This document shows positions 17,756 to 24,855 of a stretch of DNA of 64,000 bases, piece after piece. How positions within the stretch are numbered: the first letter of the stretch is position 1; every line of letters begins with the position of its first letter. The notes below the pieces were generated by a model. The model had not been told where the DNA came from, did no database searches, and saw only the letters and a program-made list of their open reading frames with translations. The translations under genes were made by a program, and so were the position numbers. Source of the DNA: Gramella sp. AN32 (GTDB lineage Bacteria > Bacteroidota > Bacteroidia > Flavobacteriales > Flavobacteriaceae); assembly GCF_023718305.1 (NCBI RefSeq), contig NZ_QEYO01000019.1, positions 1 through 64,000 on the forward strand. The letters run 5' to 3'.

Positions 17756-18268
17756 TTTCTGAAGGATCAAATCCACAATTTCTTCAGGTGATTTATGGTT
17801 ACAATCAATCACATTTTTGCTTTGATTGTAATAAAAGGAACGTTCAAATAAATGTTTACGAACGAATTCATCTAGTTCCTTCTGGGAATTTAAATGGCTG
17901 ATCATGGGCCGGTGGTCCTTTTCCTTCAAAAGTCTTCGAGTAAGATTTTCCACACTCAATTTTAAATAAAAACTGGAGCTATTAGTAAAGGCATTGATCA
18001 ATTCCATATTATCGTAGTAACAGGGAGTACCGCCACCAAGTGCAATAATTTGATCGGCTTCTGAATTTAAAACTCCCTTTAGTATTTCTCTTTCCAGTTT
18101 TCTAAAATAGATCTCCCCACTTTCAGCAAAAATCTGGGAAATAGTTTTTTTTGCCTCCTTCTCGATCAAAAAATCTAAATCCTGAAAGGGTATTTTAAGC
18201 TTTTCGGAAAGTTTTTTTCCAATGAGAGATTTGCCAGATCCCATATATCCTGTTAAAAATAATTTCAT
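17747..18268 (-). CDS. aroK: Shikimate kinase
   Basis: Phosphorylates shikimate in the pathway to chorismate. The 173-residue P-loop protein shows Walker A GYMGSGKSLIGKKL at residue 7, the shikimate-contacting DLDFLIE near 32, FRKLE near 56, GGGTPCY near 77 and the lid Arg region LLKEKDHRPMI near 113. It is monocistronic and convergent with the PRTase gene. Confidence 0.95.
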   Translation of the reverse strand: MKLFLTGYMGSGKSLIGKKLSEKLKIPFQDLDFLIEKEAKKTISQIFAESGEIYFRKLEREILKGVLNSEADQIIALGGGTPCYYDNMELINAFTNSSSFYLKLSVENLTRRLLKEKDHRPMISHLNSQKELDEFVRKHLFERSFYYNQSKNVIDCNHKSPEEIVDLILQKLG

Positions 18269-18381
18269 AAAGTAATTATGAATGAGGAGTTTAAATTAAT
18301 TTTTAAAATTTGAATTCTAATATTAAGAATACTTCAATTTTTTCATAGACAAAACTATGGCAAAAATATAGCACTTTAGCC

Positions 18382-18411
18382 TTGAAAAATAAATTAATGC
18401 ATGTATATTTG
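18382..18411 (+). promoter_or_regulatory. tRNA-Lys promoter
   Basis: TTG at 18382-18384 and TATATTTG at 18404-18411 are spaced by exactly 19 bases. The predicted start is about 27 bases before the first tRNA-Lys. It probably drives the whole tRNA cluster. Confidence 0.75.
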
Positions 18412-18444
18412 CACCCGCATTCGCAAAAGTCGGATGCTTTTTTT

Positions 18445-18517
18445 GATCTGGTAGCTCAGTTGGTAGAGCATCTCCCTTTTAAGGAGAGGGTCCTGGGTTC
18501 GAGCCCCAGCCAGATCA
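18445..18517 (+). tRNA. tRNA-Lys(TTT), copy 1
   Basis: A 73-base cloverleaf. The acceptor GATCTGG pairs with CCAGATC, the D stem GCTC pairs with GAGC, the anticodon loop CTTTTAA gives TTT, the T-arm is CTGGG-TTCGAGC-CCCAG, and the discriminator is A. CCA is not encoded (CACT follows). Confidence 0.97.
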
Positions 18518-18524
18518 CTTTATT

Positions 18525-18609
18525 GATCTGAATTTTAAGGGGCGAGAACCCCGAAGTTTCGGGGCTGAGCGAAACGAATGTGAAGTCGAAGGAAGCCCCA
18601 GCCAGATCA
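18525..18609 (+). pseudogene. Degenerate tRNA-Lys copy with palindromic insertion
   Basis: Starts with GATCTG, the tRNA-Lys 5' end, continues with TTTTAAGG from the anticodon region, and ends with AGCCCCAGCCAGATCA, the tRNA-Lys 3' end. The D-arm is missing, and the T-loop region is replaced by a dispersed-repeat segment (CCCCGAAGTTTCGGGG hairpin plus CTGAGCG...GTCGAAGGA). It cannot fold as a tRNA. Confidence 0.6.
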
Positions 18610-18637
18610 CTCTTTTGTTCATATACGTATTGTTTAA

Positions 18638-18710
18638 GATCTGGTAGCTCAGTTGGTAGAGCATCTCCCTTTTAAGGAGAGGGTCCTGGGTTCGAGCCCC
18701 AGCCAGATCA
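18638..18710 (+). tRNA. tRNA-Lys(TTT), copy 2
   Basis: Identical in all 73 bases to the copy 193 bases upstream, with an intact cloverleaf and TTT anticodon. It and the degenerate copy after it form the second unit of a tandem duplication. Confidence 0.97.
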
Positions 18711-18717
18711 CTTTTTT

Positions 18718-18794
18718 GATCTAAATTTTAATGGGCGAGAAGTTTATCCTGAGCGGAACGAAGGTGAAGTCGAAGGAAGGCCCCAGCCAGATCA
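18718..18794 (+). pseudogene. Second degenerate tRNA-Lys copy
   Basis: Same build as the element at 18525-18609: GATCT, TTTTAA, GGGCGAGA, then CCTGAGCGGAACGAAGG...GTCGAAGGA, then GGCCCCAGCCAGATCA. It lacks the D-arm and the T-stem 5' side. It differs from its partner mainly in the inserted palindromic part. Confidence 0.55.
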
Positions 18795-18881
18795 CTTTTT
18801 TGATCTTTTCTTTTTAGATCACTGTCGGGAAATACTCTCGATTCCTCTGGACCAGCTTGTGAAAGATCACAACAACCATTC

Positions 18882-18965
18882 ACCCGGGTGCTGGAATTGG
18901 TAGACAGGCATGGTTGAGGGCCATGTGTCCATTAGGGCGTGTGGGTTCAAGTCCCATTCCGGGTA
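18882..18965 (+). tRNA. tRNA-Leu(GAG)
   Basis: An 84-base class II tRNA. The acceptor ACCCGGG pairs with TCCGGGT (one G-T), the D stem CTG pairs with CAG, the anticodon arm is CATGG-TTGAGGG-CCATG with anticodon GAG, a long variable arm follows, and the T-arm is GTGGG-TTCAAGT-CCCAT. The discriminator is A. The first GIY-YIG unit begins at the very next base. Confidence 0.95.
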
Positions 18966-18980
18966 CTATTCTTATCTAAC

Positions 18981-19217
18981 ATGTTTATAGTTTATGCGAT
19001 CTCCAGTGTAAATAGAAATTATATCTATGTAGGTCTTACCAGTAATTTGAAGGCTCGAATCGAGCGGCACAATAAAGGATTGGAAAAGACTACAAAACCA
19101 TATGCCCCGTTTAAACTCATTTTTACAGAAAAATGCGATAATCGCATAATCGCCAGGAATAGGGAGAAATACTGGAAATCTGGAATAGGCAAGGATATTT
19201 TAAGGAAAATGAAATAA
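18981..19217 (+). CDS. Single-domain GIY-YIG nuclease, copy 1
   Basis: A 78-residue protein that is only the GIY-YIG nuclease fold. The motif appears as VYAISS...YIYVGLTS at residues 3-20, followed by the conserved Arg region LKARIERHNKG and a REKYWKSG segment carrying the presumed metal-binding Glu near residue 64. No DNA-binding domain is attached. The ATG lies 15 bases after the tRNA-Leu end, so it is probably translated from the tRNA transcript. In-frame codons further upstream lie inside the tRNA and are not used. Proteins of this type are often misnamed excinuclease subunit C. Function: probable DNA endonuclease; target unknown. Confidence 0.85.
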   Translation: MFIVYAISSVNRNYIYVGLTSNLKARIERHNKGLEKTTKPYAPFKLIFTEKCDNRIIARNREKYWKSGIGKDILRKMK

Positions 19218-19265
19218 GCGTGTGGGCCTGCCTGCCGCAGGCAGGTTCAAGTCCCATTCCGGGTA
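19218..19265 (+). pseudogene. tRNA-Leu 3' fragment split by a 19-bp palindrome, copy 1
   Basis: GCGTGTGGG (variable arm and T-stem) is followed by the palindrome CCTGCCTGCCGCAGGCAGG at 19227-19245 and then TTCAAGTCCCATTCCGGGTA, the rest of the tRNA-Leu 3' end. The fragment starts immediately after the nuclease stop codon. The palindrome sits exactly at the T-stem/T-loop border. Confidence 0.85.
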
Positions 19266-19280
19266 CTATTCTTATCTAAC

Positions 19281-19517
19281 ATGTTTATAGTTTATGCGAT
19301 CTCCAGTGTAAATAGAAATTATATCTATGTAGGTCTTACCAGTAATTTGAAGGCTCGAATCGAGCGGCACAATAAAGGATTGGAAAAGACTACAAAACCA
19401 TATGCCCCGTTTAAACTTATTTTTACAGAAAAATGCGATAATCGCATAATCGCCAGGAATAGGGAGAAATACTGGAAATCTGGAATAGCTAAGGATATTT
19501 TAAGGAAAATGAAATAA
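19281..19517 (+). CDS. Single-domain GIY-YIG nuclease, copy 2
   Basis: 78 residues, identical to the upstream copy except Gly to Ala near residue 70 (two adjacent base changes) and one silent change. Both reading frames are intact, so both copies are recent or under selection. It is preceded by the first tRNA-Leu 3' fragment at the same 15-base distance as copy 1 from the real tRNA. Confidence 0.85.
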   Translation: MFIVYAISSVNRNYIYVGLTSNLKARIERHNKGLEKTTKPYAPFKLIFTEKCDNRIIARNREKYWKSGIAKDILRKMK

Positions 19518-19565
19518 GCGTGTGGGCCTGCCTGCCGCTGGCAGGTTCAAGTCCCATTCCGGGTA
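19518..19565 (+). pseudogene. tRNA-Leu 3' fragment split by a 19-bp palindrome, copy 2
   Basis: Same as the fragment at 19218-19265, with one base change in the palindrome (CCTGCCTGCCGCTGGCAGG, 19527-19545). It ends the tandem array. Confidence 0.85.
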
Positions 19566-19675
19566 CTAATGCAATTGTTTGCTAAAGGCACATTTCATTG
19601 GTTTTAAAATTCTTTTTTTTACTCAAACACAACAATTATTAAGATCAGTGAGGATTATATGAAGTCGAAAGTTAT

Positions 19676-20707
19676 TTACTTAATGACAAATTCGGCAAAC
19701 ATGGGAAAATGATCTGAATTGAAATCTTCCATTCTTTTAAATTTTACTACAGAAATCTTATCAGAAACATAATAATGATCTAAGGGCCAACGCATGATCC
19801 AGGATTTCGCATTAAAAGTATTATGAAGTCCGCGACCAATCCTAACATCTTTTAAATTACCATTTTCACCAAATAACCTGGAAGTTTGTGACCAGGCAAC
19901 ATCATTAAAATCTCCTGCAACAATGGTAGGCTTCTCGTCTTTTGCAACCATATCGCCAACTTTCAATAGCGCCACTTCCTCCTGAGTCCCATCTCCGTTT
20001 GCATCCCCAATATTCTCAGGATATTTGTCGCTGGGAAATGGCGCCACGGGATGCACCCCATAAAAGTTAAAGTTTTTGCCTGATTCTAAAAGCACCTTCG
20101 CTTTAAAGGCAGGCACTTCAGAATGGTTGAGAAAAAGAATTTCAGAATTTTCTAATTTCAATTTCGAGTAAAGCGCCATTCCATAGGCATTGTTGGTGGG
20201 ATATTTTATTGAGTGTGGATATTTTTTTTCTAGAAAGCCAAGCTGTTCGATCCACCAGGCATCAACTTCCATGGCAAGGATCATATCAGGATTGCTTTTG
20301 TTTATGATCTCTCTTAGCTCCTTAGAAGTACGATTTTTAATCAGAATGTTCGCGATCATTATGCTCACCTTATCAACAGAGTCTTTTTCCGCGTAATTGG
20401 CTTGTGGCACCACTACGCTCCCAAATATATAAGGAAATAAAAATCTGGTTTGGATGGCGATAACTGAAAGTAACCCAACTAACAAAAAAATAAAAGGCTT
20501 ATTCCATTTCCTCCGGAAGATGAGAAGCAATACTATAAAAAGGATACCCACGATTAAATATTGTAACCTGGGAAAATCCAGAATTTTCAGATACCATTTG
20601 GGAATATCATAAAGGAGTGATAGCAAGCTCATCACAATTAAAATACTGCTTAAAGCATATAAAATATAATGACCTACAGATGATAAAGAGGTGTTCTTAT
20701 TTACCAT
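19676..20707 (-). CDS. Endonuclease/exonuclease/phosphatase family membrane protein
   Basis: A 343-residue protein with three N-terminal membrane helices (about 12-32, 45-63 and 70-92), followed by an EEP (DNase I-like) domain. Visible EEP motifs are NPDMILAMEVD near residue 138 (metal Glu), VAGDFNDVAW near 265 and NSDHFPMFAEF near 330 (catalytic Asp-His). The domain would face the periplasm. Members act on nucleic acids, phosphoinositides or other phosphodiesters; the substrate here is unknown. It is monocistronic, convergent with the tRNA/nuclease cluster. Confidence 0.85.
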   Translation of the reverse strand: MVNKNTSLSSVGHYILYALSSILIVMSLLSLLYDIPKWYLKILDFPRLQYLIVGILFIVLLLIFRRKWNKPFIFLLVGLLSVIAIQTRFLFPYIFGSVVVPQANYAEKDSVDKVSIMIANILIKNRTSKELREIINKSNPDMILAMEVDAWWIEQLGFLEKKYPHSIKYPTNNAYGMALYSKLKLENSEILFLNHSEVPAFKAKVLLESGKNFNFYGVHPVAPFPSDKYPENIGDANGDGTQEEVALLKVGDMVAKDEKPTIVAGDFNDVAWSQTSRLFGENGNLKDVRIGRGLHNTFNAKSWIMRWPLDHYYVSDKISVVKFKRMEDFNSDHFPMFAEFVIK

Positions 20708-20805
20708 GAGTGGCTGAAAATTAATTGGGGTGGGATCATACTGTCTAATACTAATTTTTAGTTGTTATGTTTAATTTGGAGAATTTAAGGATAGGAATTT
20801 TTACC

Positions 20806-22248
20806 CTATTTTTCTAAACGAGGCTTTTCAATATTTTCAGAAATTTTCCAGCCGGTTGCATACATCCATTTCGTCATTTTGGTAAGTTTATCCAGATCAA
20901 TGTCTTCAGCTTCATCATCTGGAGTGTGGTAATCGGGATGTAGCAGGGTGGTAAAGAAAATAGATGGAATGTTGGTCCTGGCATAAGGTAAATGATCGCT
21001 TCTAAAATACCAGAATTCCGGATGACTTTCCTCGTCCCACGATGTATCCACCTCGAAATGGGTAATTTCCTCATTCGCCTTCATGGCCATTTCCACAAGG
21101 TCTACAGAGTTACGATGTGGGGCGATAGAACCCAGCAAGGCCGCTTTACCGTTTTCATTCCTTCCTATCATATCGCCATTCAACACTGCAATAATATTAT
21201 TTTTTTCTACAGTAGCATTTTCAGCAAAATGGCGTGAACCCATAAGCCCTCTTTCCTCGGCTCCATGCCATACGAACAAGGCGCTTCTCTTTCCCGGTTT
21301 TTTCACCCATGCCCTACCAATAGCAAGAATGGCAACACTTACTGAAGCATTATCATCGGCGCCGTTCCAAATAGAATCATTATCAACAGATTCACCTATC
21401 CCATCGTGATCGTGATGTGCGCTAAACAATACATATTCATTTTTTAATTGAGCAGCGGTGCCCGGCGCCTTGGCTATTACATTTGCTGAAGGATAGGTGA
21501 ATTCATTTACCTGAACATCAGCTTTAAAATTTACATTTTCCTCCTGTAAAATTTTTTCAAATTTTTCAGCCAGGAGAAATACACCAATACTATCATTTTC
21601 TATTTCCGAAATCAAACTATACTTTCCTTCTTCGAGCCCATGTCCAAAAAATCCAATCTGGGATGAAGCAGTAGAATCGGCCACCAGAAGAACAGCTTTG
21701 GCACCTTTCTCCTTAAGAATGGTACTTTGCTCTCTTAAAGCAGATAAGGCATAACGATAGACCCAAAGGCTCATTCCTTCTTCCGGGATCTTTGAAGGTG
21801 GCATCAATTTCATCGCTACTATCTTGTTGCTAATATTTTCAATGGTATCCTTATAACTGTTAAGCCATACTATTTCATCGTCGATTCTGGTGGGTAAAGG
21901 AGTAACCTGCCATACATCCTTCCATAATTCCAATTTTTTCCCAGATAAGCTAAGTTCACTTTTAGGATCCACTACTTTTCTATGTAGATCAAAAAACTGA
22001 AAATAAGTTCCATCATCCCCTGCGGGTTCCAGACCTGCCTCATTCGCACGCTTTGCCATCCAGACTGCTGCCTTTAATTCATCCAAAGTGCCTGCCCTCC
22101 TACCTCGCATTTCGTCACTGGCAAGGTAAAAAAGGTCTTCTTTTAATTCCTCTTTTTTAATGTGATCTAAGGCTGGAGCTTGTTGTGCGTGTAGGCTTAA
22201 CGAATGGAACGCAAATAAAAATGCAACGAGAAGGTGTAGGTTTTTCAT
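20806..22248 (-). CDS. M28 family zinc aminopeptidase, exported
   Basis: A 480-residue protein with a signal peptide (MKNLHLLVAFLFAFHSLSLHA). The zinc ligands of M28 peptidases are visible: SAHHDHDGIG near residue 278, GADDNASVSV near 298, WHGAEERGLMGS near 327 (Glu-Glu pair) and LNGDMIG near 357; HTPDDEAEDI follows near 450. A PA-like insertion lies at about 130-250. It is likely an aminopeptidase for scavenged peptides outside the inner membrane. It is monocistronic and divergent from the carH-like gene. Confidence 0.9.
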   Translation of the reverse strand: MKNLHLLVAFLFAFHSLSLHAQQAPALDHIKKEELKEDLFYLASDEMRGRRAGTLDELKAAVWMAKRANEAGLEPAGDDGTYFQFFDLHRKVVDPKSELSLSGKKLELWKDVWQVTPLPTRIDDEIVWLNSYKDTIENISNKIVAMKLMPPSKIPEEGMSLWVYRYALSALREQSTILKEKGAKAVLLVADSTASSQIGFFGHGLEEGKYSLISEIENDSIGVFLLAEKFEKILQEENVNFKADVQVNEFTYPSANVIAKAPGTAAQLKNEYVLFSAHHDHDGIGESVDNDSIWNGADDNASVSVAILAIGRAWVKKPGKRSALFVWHGAEERGLMGSRHFAENATVEKNNIIAVLNGDMIGRNENGKAALLGSIAPHRNSVDLVEMAMKANEEITHFEVDTSWDEESHPEFWYFRSDHLPYARTNIPSIFFTTLLHPDYHTPDDEAEDIDLDKLTKMTKWMYATGWKISENIEKPRLEK

Positions 22249-22316
22249 AAGTATTATTTGAAACGAAAAATTACAATAATTTGATATAATTAATATGGAA
22301 AAGACTATTTCTTATT

Positions 22317-22399
22317 TTGTTTATCATTTATGAAAAAATATTAAACAATTTAACACAACCTAAAGAAATAGTACTTTATTTTTATTTAGTTTTGTTTAA
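22317..22399. promoter_or_regulatory. carH-crt promoter with repeated TTGTTTA words
   Basis: TTGTTTAT (22317-22324), TTAAACAA (22341-22348, the inverse) and TTGTTTAA (22392-22399) lie in the AT-rich gap before the carH-like gene. The last overlaps the -7 box TAGTTTTG (22387-22394). A regulator bound there would block the promoter, consistent with autoregulation. Assignment as an operator is an inference. Confidence 0.4.
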
Positions 22400-22414
22400 C
22401 CCTTATGAGATTAC

Positions 22415-23317
22415 ATGGAACACATTAAACAAAATTTCAGCATTAAAGATCTTGAAAATCTAAGCGGGATAAAAGCACACACTATTCGCATTTGGGAAAA
22501 ACGGTATAATGTCCTTGAACCGGAAAGGACCGATACGAACATTCGTACCTATGACGGGGAAAACCTCCAGAAACTGTTAAACATAGCTTTTTTAAATTCA
22601 CACGGTTATAAAATTTCCAGGATCTCTAAAATGGAGAATATGGAAATTCAGAATATGGTGGGAAGAATTTCTGCTTCTTCCAGCGTTGAAAGCCGGGCCA
22701 AGAATGACTTTAAACTGGCCATGATGAATTTTGACGAGAAGTTATTTCATACTACCTACAATAAGCTGGAAAAAGCCAAAACCTTTCGGGAGATCTTCCA
22801 CGATATTTTCATCCCATTATTAAACGAGGTGGGAATACTTTGGCAAACCGATACCATCAAACCTATACATGAGCATTATATAGTTGAATTGATCAAAGAG
22901 AAAGTCTATCTGAATATCGAAAAGGTCAAATCTAATACTGAAAAATTTGTAGCAGATCCTTTGTACGTCCTTTTCCTGCCTAACAATGAAATTCATGATA
23001 TAGGAATACTCTACTTAAACTATGAAATTCTTGCTTCGGGAAAAAAGGCCATTTATCTTGGTCCCAGTTTACCTTTAAATAATATTCATTATTTGACTAA
23101 AACCCACAATAATATTGTTTTCATGAGTTATTTAACGATTTCGCCAAATGGTAATAAAGTTGAAGATTTCATAGAAGATTTTCAAAAGGAAGTATGTGCG
23201 GTGGAACCCTATAAACTCTACTTGTTTGGTCAAAAAACTAAGGATCTGGATGTTCAGAAACAACCAAGAAATATCAAGGTCTTCGATTCTCCAAAGTTAT
23301 TCTTAAACTCACTTTAA
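22415..23317 (+). CDS. CarH/LitR-like MerR regulator with B12-binding domain
   Basis: A 300-residue regulator. An N-terminal MerR helix-turn-helix (FSIKDLENLSGIKAHTIRIWEKRY, about 9-31) is followed by a helical domain and a cobalamin-binding Rossmann domain. W143 followed by nine residues and E153-H154 fits the Wx9EH signature of adenosylcobalamin photoreceptors. EIHDIG at 192-197 is the cobalamin motif DxHxxG with Glu for Asp, and the axial His is kept. In CarH the protein represses in the dark and light breaks the complex. Here it is the first gene of the crt operon, 6 bases before crtI, so light-dependent carotenoid control is likely. Confidence 0.85.
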   Translation: MEHIKQNFSIKDLENLSGIKAHTIRIWEKRYNVLEPERTDTNIRTYDGENLQKLLNIAFLNSHGYKISRISKMENMEIQNMVGRISASSSVESRAKNDFKLAMMNFDEKLFHTTYNKLEKAKTFREIFHDIFIPLLNEVGILWQTDTIKPIHEHYIVELIKEKVYLNIEKVKSNTEKFVADPLYVLFLPNNEIHDIGILYLNYEILASGKKAIYLGPSLPLNNIHYLTKTHNNIVFMSYLTISPNGNKVEDFIEDFQKEVCAVEPYKLYLFGQKTKDLDVQKQPRNIKVFDSPKLFLNSL

Positions 23318-23323
23318 AATTGC

Positions 23324-24817
23324 ATGTCTAAACAAAAAATTCTAATAATAGGCTCTGGATTTTCTGCTTTGGCAGCTTCTTGCTATTTGGCAAAAGCCGG
23401 TTATGAGGTAGGGGTTTATGAAAAAAACAGCACGGTTGGGGGACGAGCGAGGCAACTAAAAAAACAAGGTTTCACTTTTGATATTGGTCCTACCTGGTAT
23501 TGGATGCCCGATGTTTTTGAGCGATTTTTCGCCGACTTCGACAAAAAAACTTCAGATTATTATCAACTTGAAAAATTAGATCCGGCTTATTGGGTTTATT
23601 TCCAAAATGGGGAAGTTGTGGAAATTCCGGGAAAGCTTGATGATATCTATAAGAACTTTGAAAAGGTGGAAAAAGGAAGTTCTCAAAAACTTCAGAAGTT
23701 TATCAAAAAAGCACAGGATAATTATAAGATCGCCATTTTAGATCTGGTATATAGACCCGGGGTTTCACCATTAGAATTAATAACCCCAGATACTGCTATT
23801 AGAATAGGTAGATTTTTCACAAATATTAGTGCAGACGTTCGCAAAGAATTTAAAAATGAGAAACTTCGAAGTATTCTGGAATTTCCGGTTTTATTTCTGG
23901 GCGCGAAACCCAGTGATACCCCGGCATTTTATAGTTTTATGAATTATGCAGATTTTGGCTTAGGGACCTGGCACCCAAAAGGTGGAATGTATGAAGTGAT
24001 TCGGGGAATGCAATCATTAGCCGAATCACTTGGGGTCCAATTTCATTTAAATTGTGAAGTTGAAAAAATTATCACTGAAAATGGTAAAGCCAAAGGAATT
24101 CGATTTAACGGAAAGGAAGAATTTGCAGATCTTGTCTTAAGCGGTGCAGACTATCACCATTCCGAACAGCTTTTAGAGGAAAAAGAACGCCAGTATTCAG
24201 AAAGTTTCTGGAAAAAGAAAATTTTCGCACCCTCTTCCCTGCTTTTTTACGTAGGTTTTAATAAACGAATAAAGAATGTAGCACATCATACGTTATTTTT
24301 TGACAGTAGTTTTCAAAAGCATGCGAAAGAAATTTACGATGATCCAAAATGGCCGGAAGATCCTTTGTTTTACGCAAGTTTTCCTTCAATTACTGATAAA
24401 ACCTGTGCTCCTGAAGGTTTCGAGGCCGGAATATTTTTAATTCCGCTAGCACCAGATCTTGAGGATACGAATGAATTACGGGAAAAATATTTTGAAATGA
24501 TCATACATAGATTCGAAAAACTTACCGGCAACCAAGTAAAAAATAATATTATATTTAAAGAGTCCTTTTGTGTAAAAGACTTTAAAAAGGAATATAACTC
24601 CTATAAGGGCAATGCCTATGGCCTGGCAAATACACTCTTTCAAACCGCTTTCCTGAGACCAAAACTAAAAAGCAGGAAAGTGGAAAATCTGTTTTTTACC
24701 GGTCAGTTAACCGTACCCGGCCCGGGAGTACCACCTTCCTTAATTTCAGGAAAACTGGTAGCGGGATTGATTGAAAAGGACAACATAATTAAAATAAAAA
24801 CAATCACTTCTACATAG
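23324..24817 (+). CDS. crtI: Phytoene desaturase
   Basis: FAD-dependent desaturase converting phytoene to lycopene. The 497-residue protein has the dinucleotide-binding start ILIIGSGFSALAASCYLAKAG with a following YEKNSTVGGRA, FDIGPTWYWMPD near residue 52, and the C-terminal CrtI signature FFTGQLTVPGPGVPPSLISGKLV near 455. It is the second gene of the carotenoid operon; 38 bases separate it from crtB. Confidence 0.95.
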   Translation: MSKQKILIIGSGFSALAASCYLAKAGYEVGVYEKNSTVGGRARQLKKQGFTFDIGPTWYWMPDVFERFFADFDKKTSDYYQLEKLDPAYWVYFQNGEVVEIPGKLDDIYKNFEKVEKGSSQKLQKFIKKAQDNYKIAILDLVYRPGVSPLELITPDTAIRIGRFFTNISADVRKEFKNEKLRSILEFPVLFLGAKPSDTPAFYSFMNYADFGLGTWHPKGGMYEVIRGMQSLAESLGVQFHLNCEVEKIITENGKAKGIRFNGKEEFADLVLSGADYHHSEQLLEEKERQYSESFWKKKIFAPSSLLFYVGFNKRIKNVAHHTLFFDSSFQKHAKEIYDDPKWPEDPLFYASFPSITDKTCAPEGFEAGIFLIPLAPDLEDTNELREKYFEMIIHRFEKLTGNQVKNNIIFKESFCVKDFKKEYNSYKGNAYGLANTLFQTAFLRPKLKSRKVENLFFTGQLTVPGPGVPPSLISGKLVAGLIEKDNIIKIKTITST

Positions 24818-24855
24818 TAAGATGAATCTCATAAGTGATGGATAATTAAAGAAAA

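Larger units (their letters stand above)
18966..19265 (+). repeat. 300-bp tRNA/GIY-YIG tandem unit, copy 1
   Basis: The unit consists of a 15-base leader, a 237-base GIY-YIG gene and a 48-base segment carrying the tRNA-Leu 3' end. It is repeated at exactly 300 bp spacing with only four base differences (at 19118, 19189, 19190 and 19239). The left edge follows the tRNA-Leu discriminator base directly, and the right edge ends at the same base of the copied tRNA end. Confidence 0.9.
19266..19565 (+). repeat. 300-bp tRNA/GIY-YIG tandem unit, copy 2
   Basis: Second unit, 296 of 300 bases identical to the unit at 18966-19265. After it the sequence changes to unrelated intergenic DNA. Confidence 0.9.

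Noticed and set aside
18966..19565. CRISPR-like array suggested by regular spacing
   Set aside because: Only two 300-bp units, each containing a gene; no short repeats with unique spacers and no cas genes.
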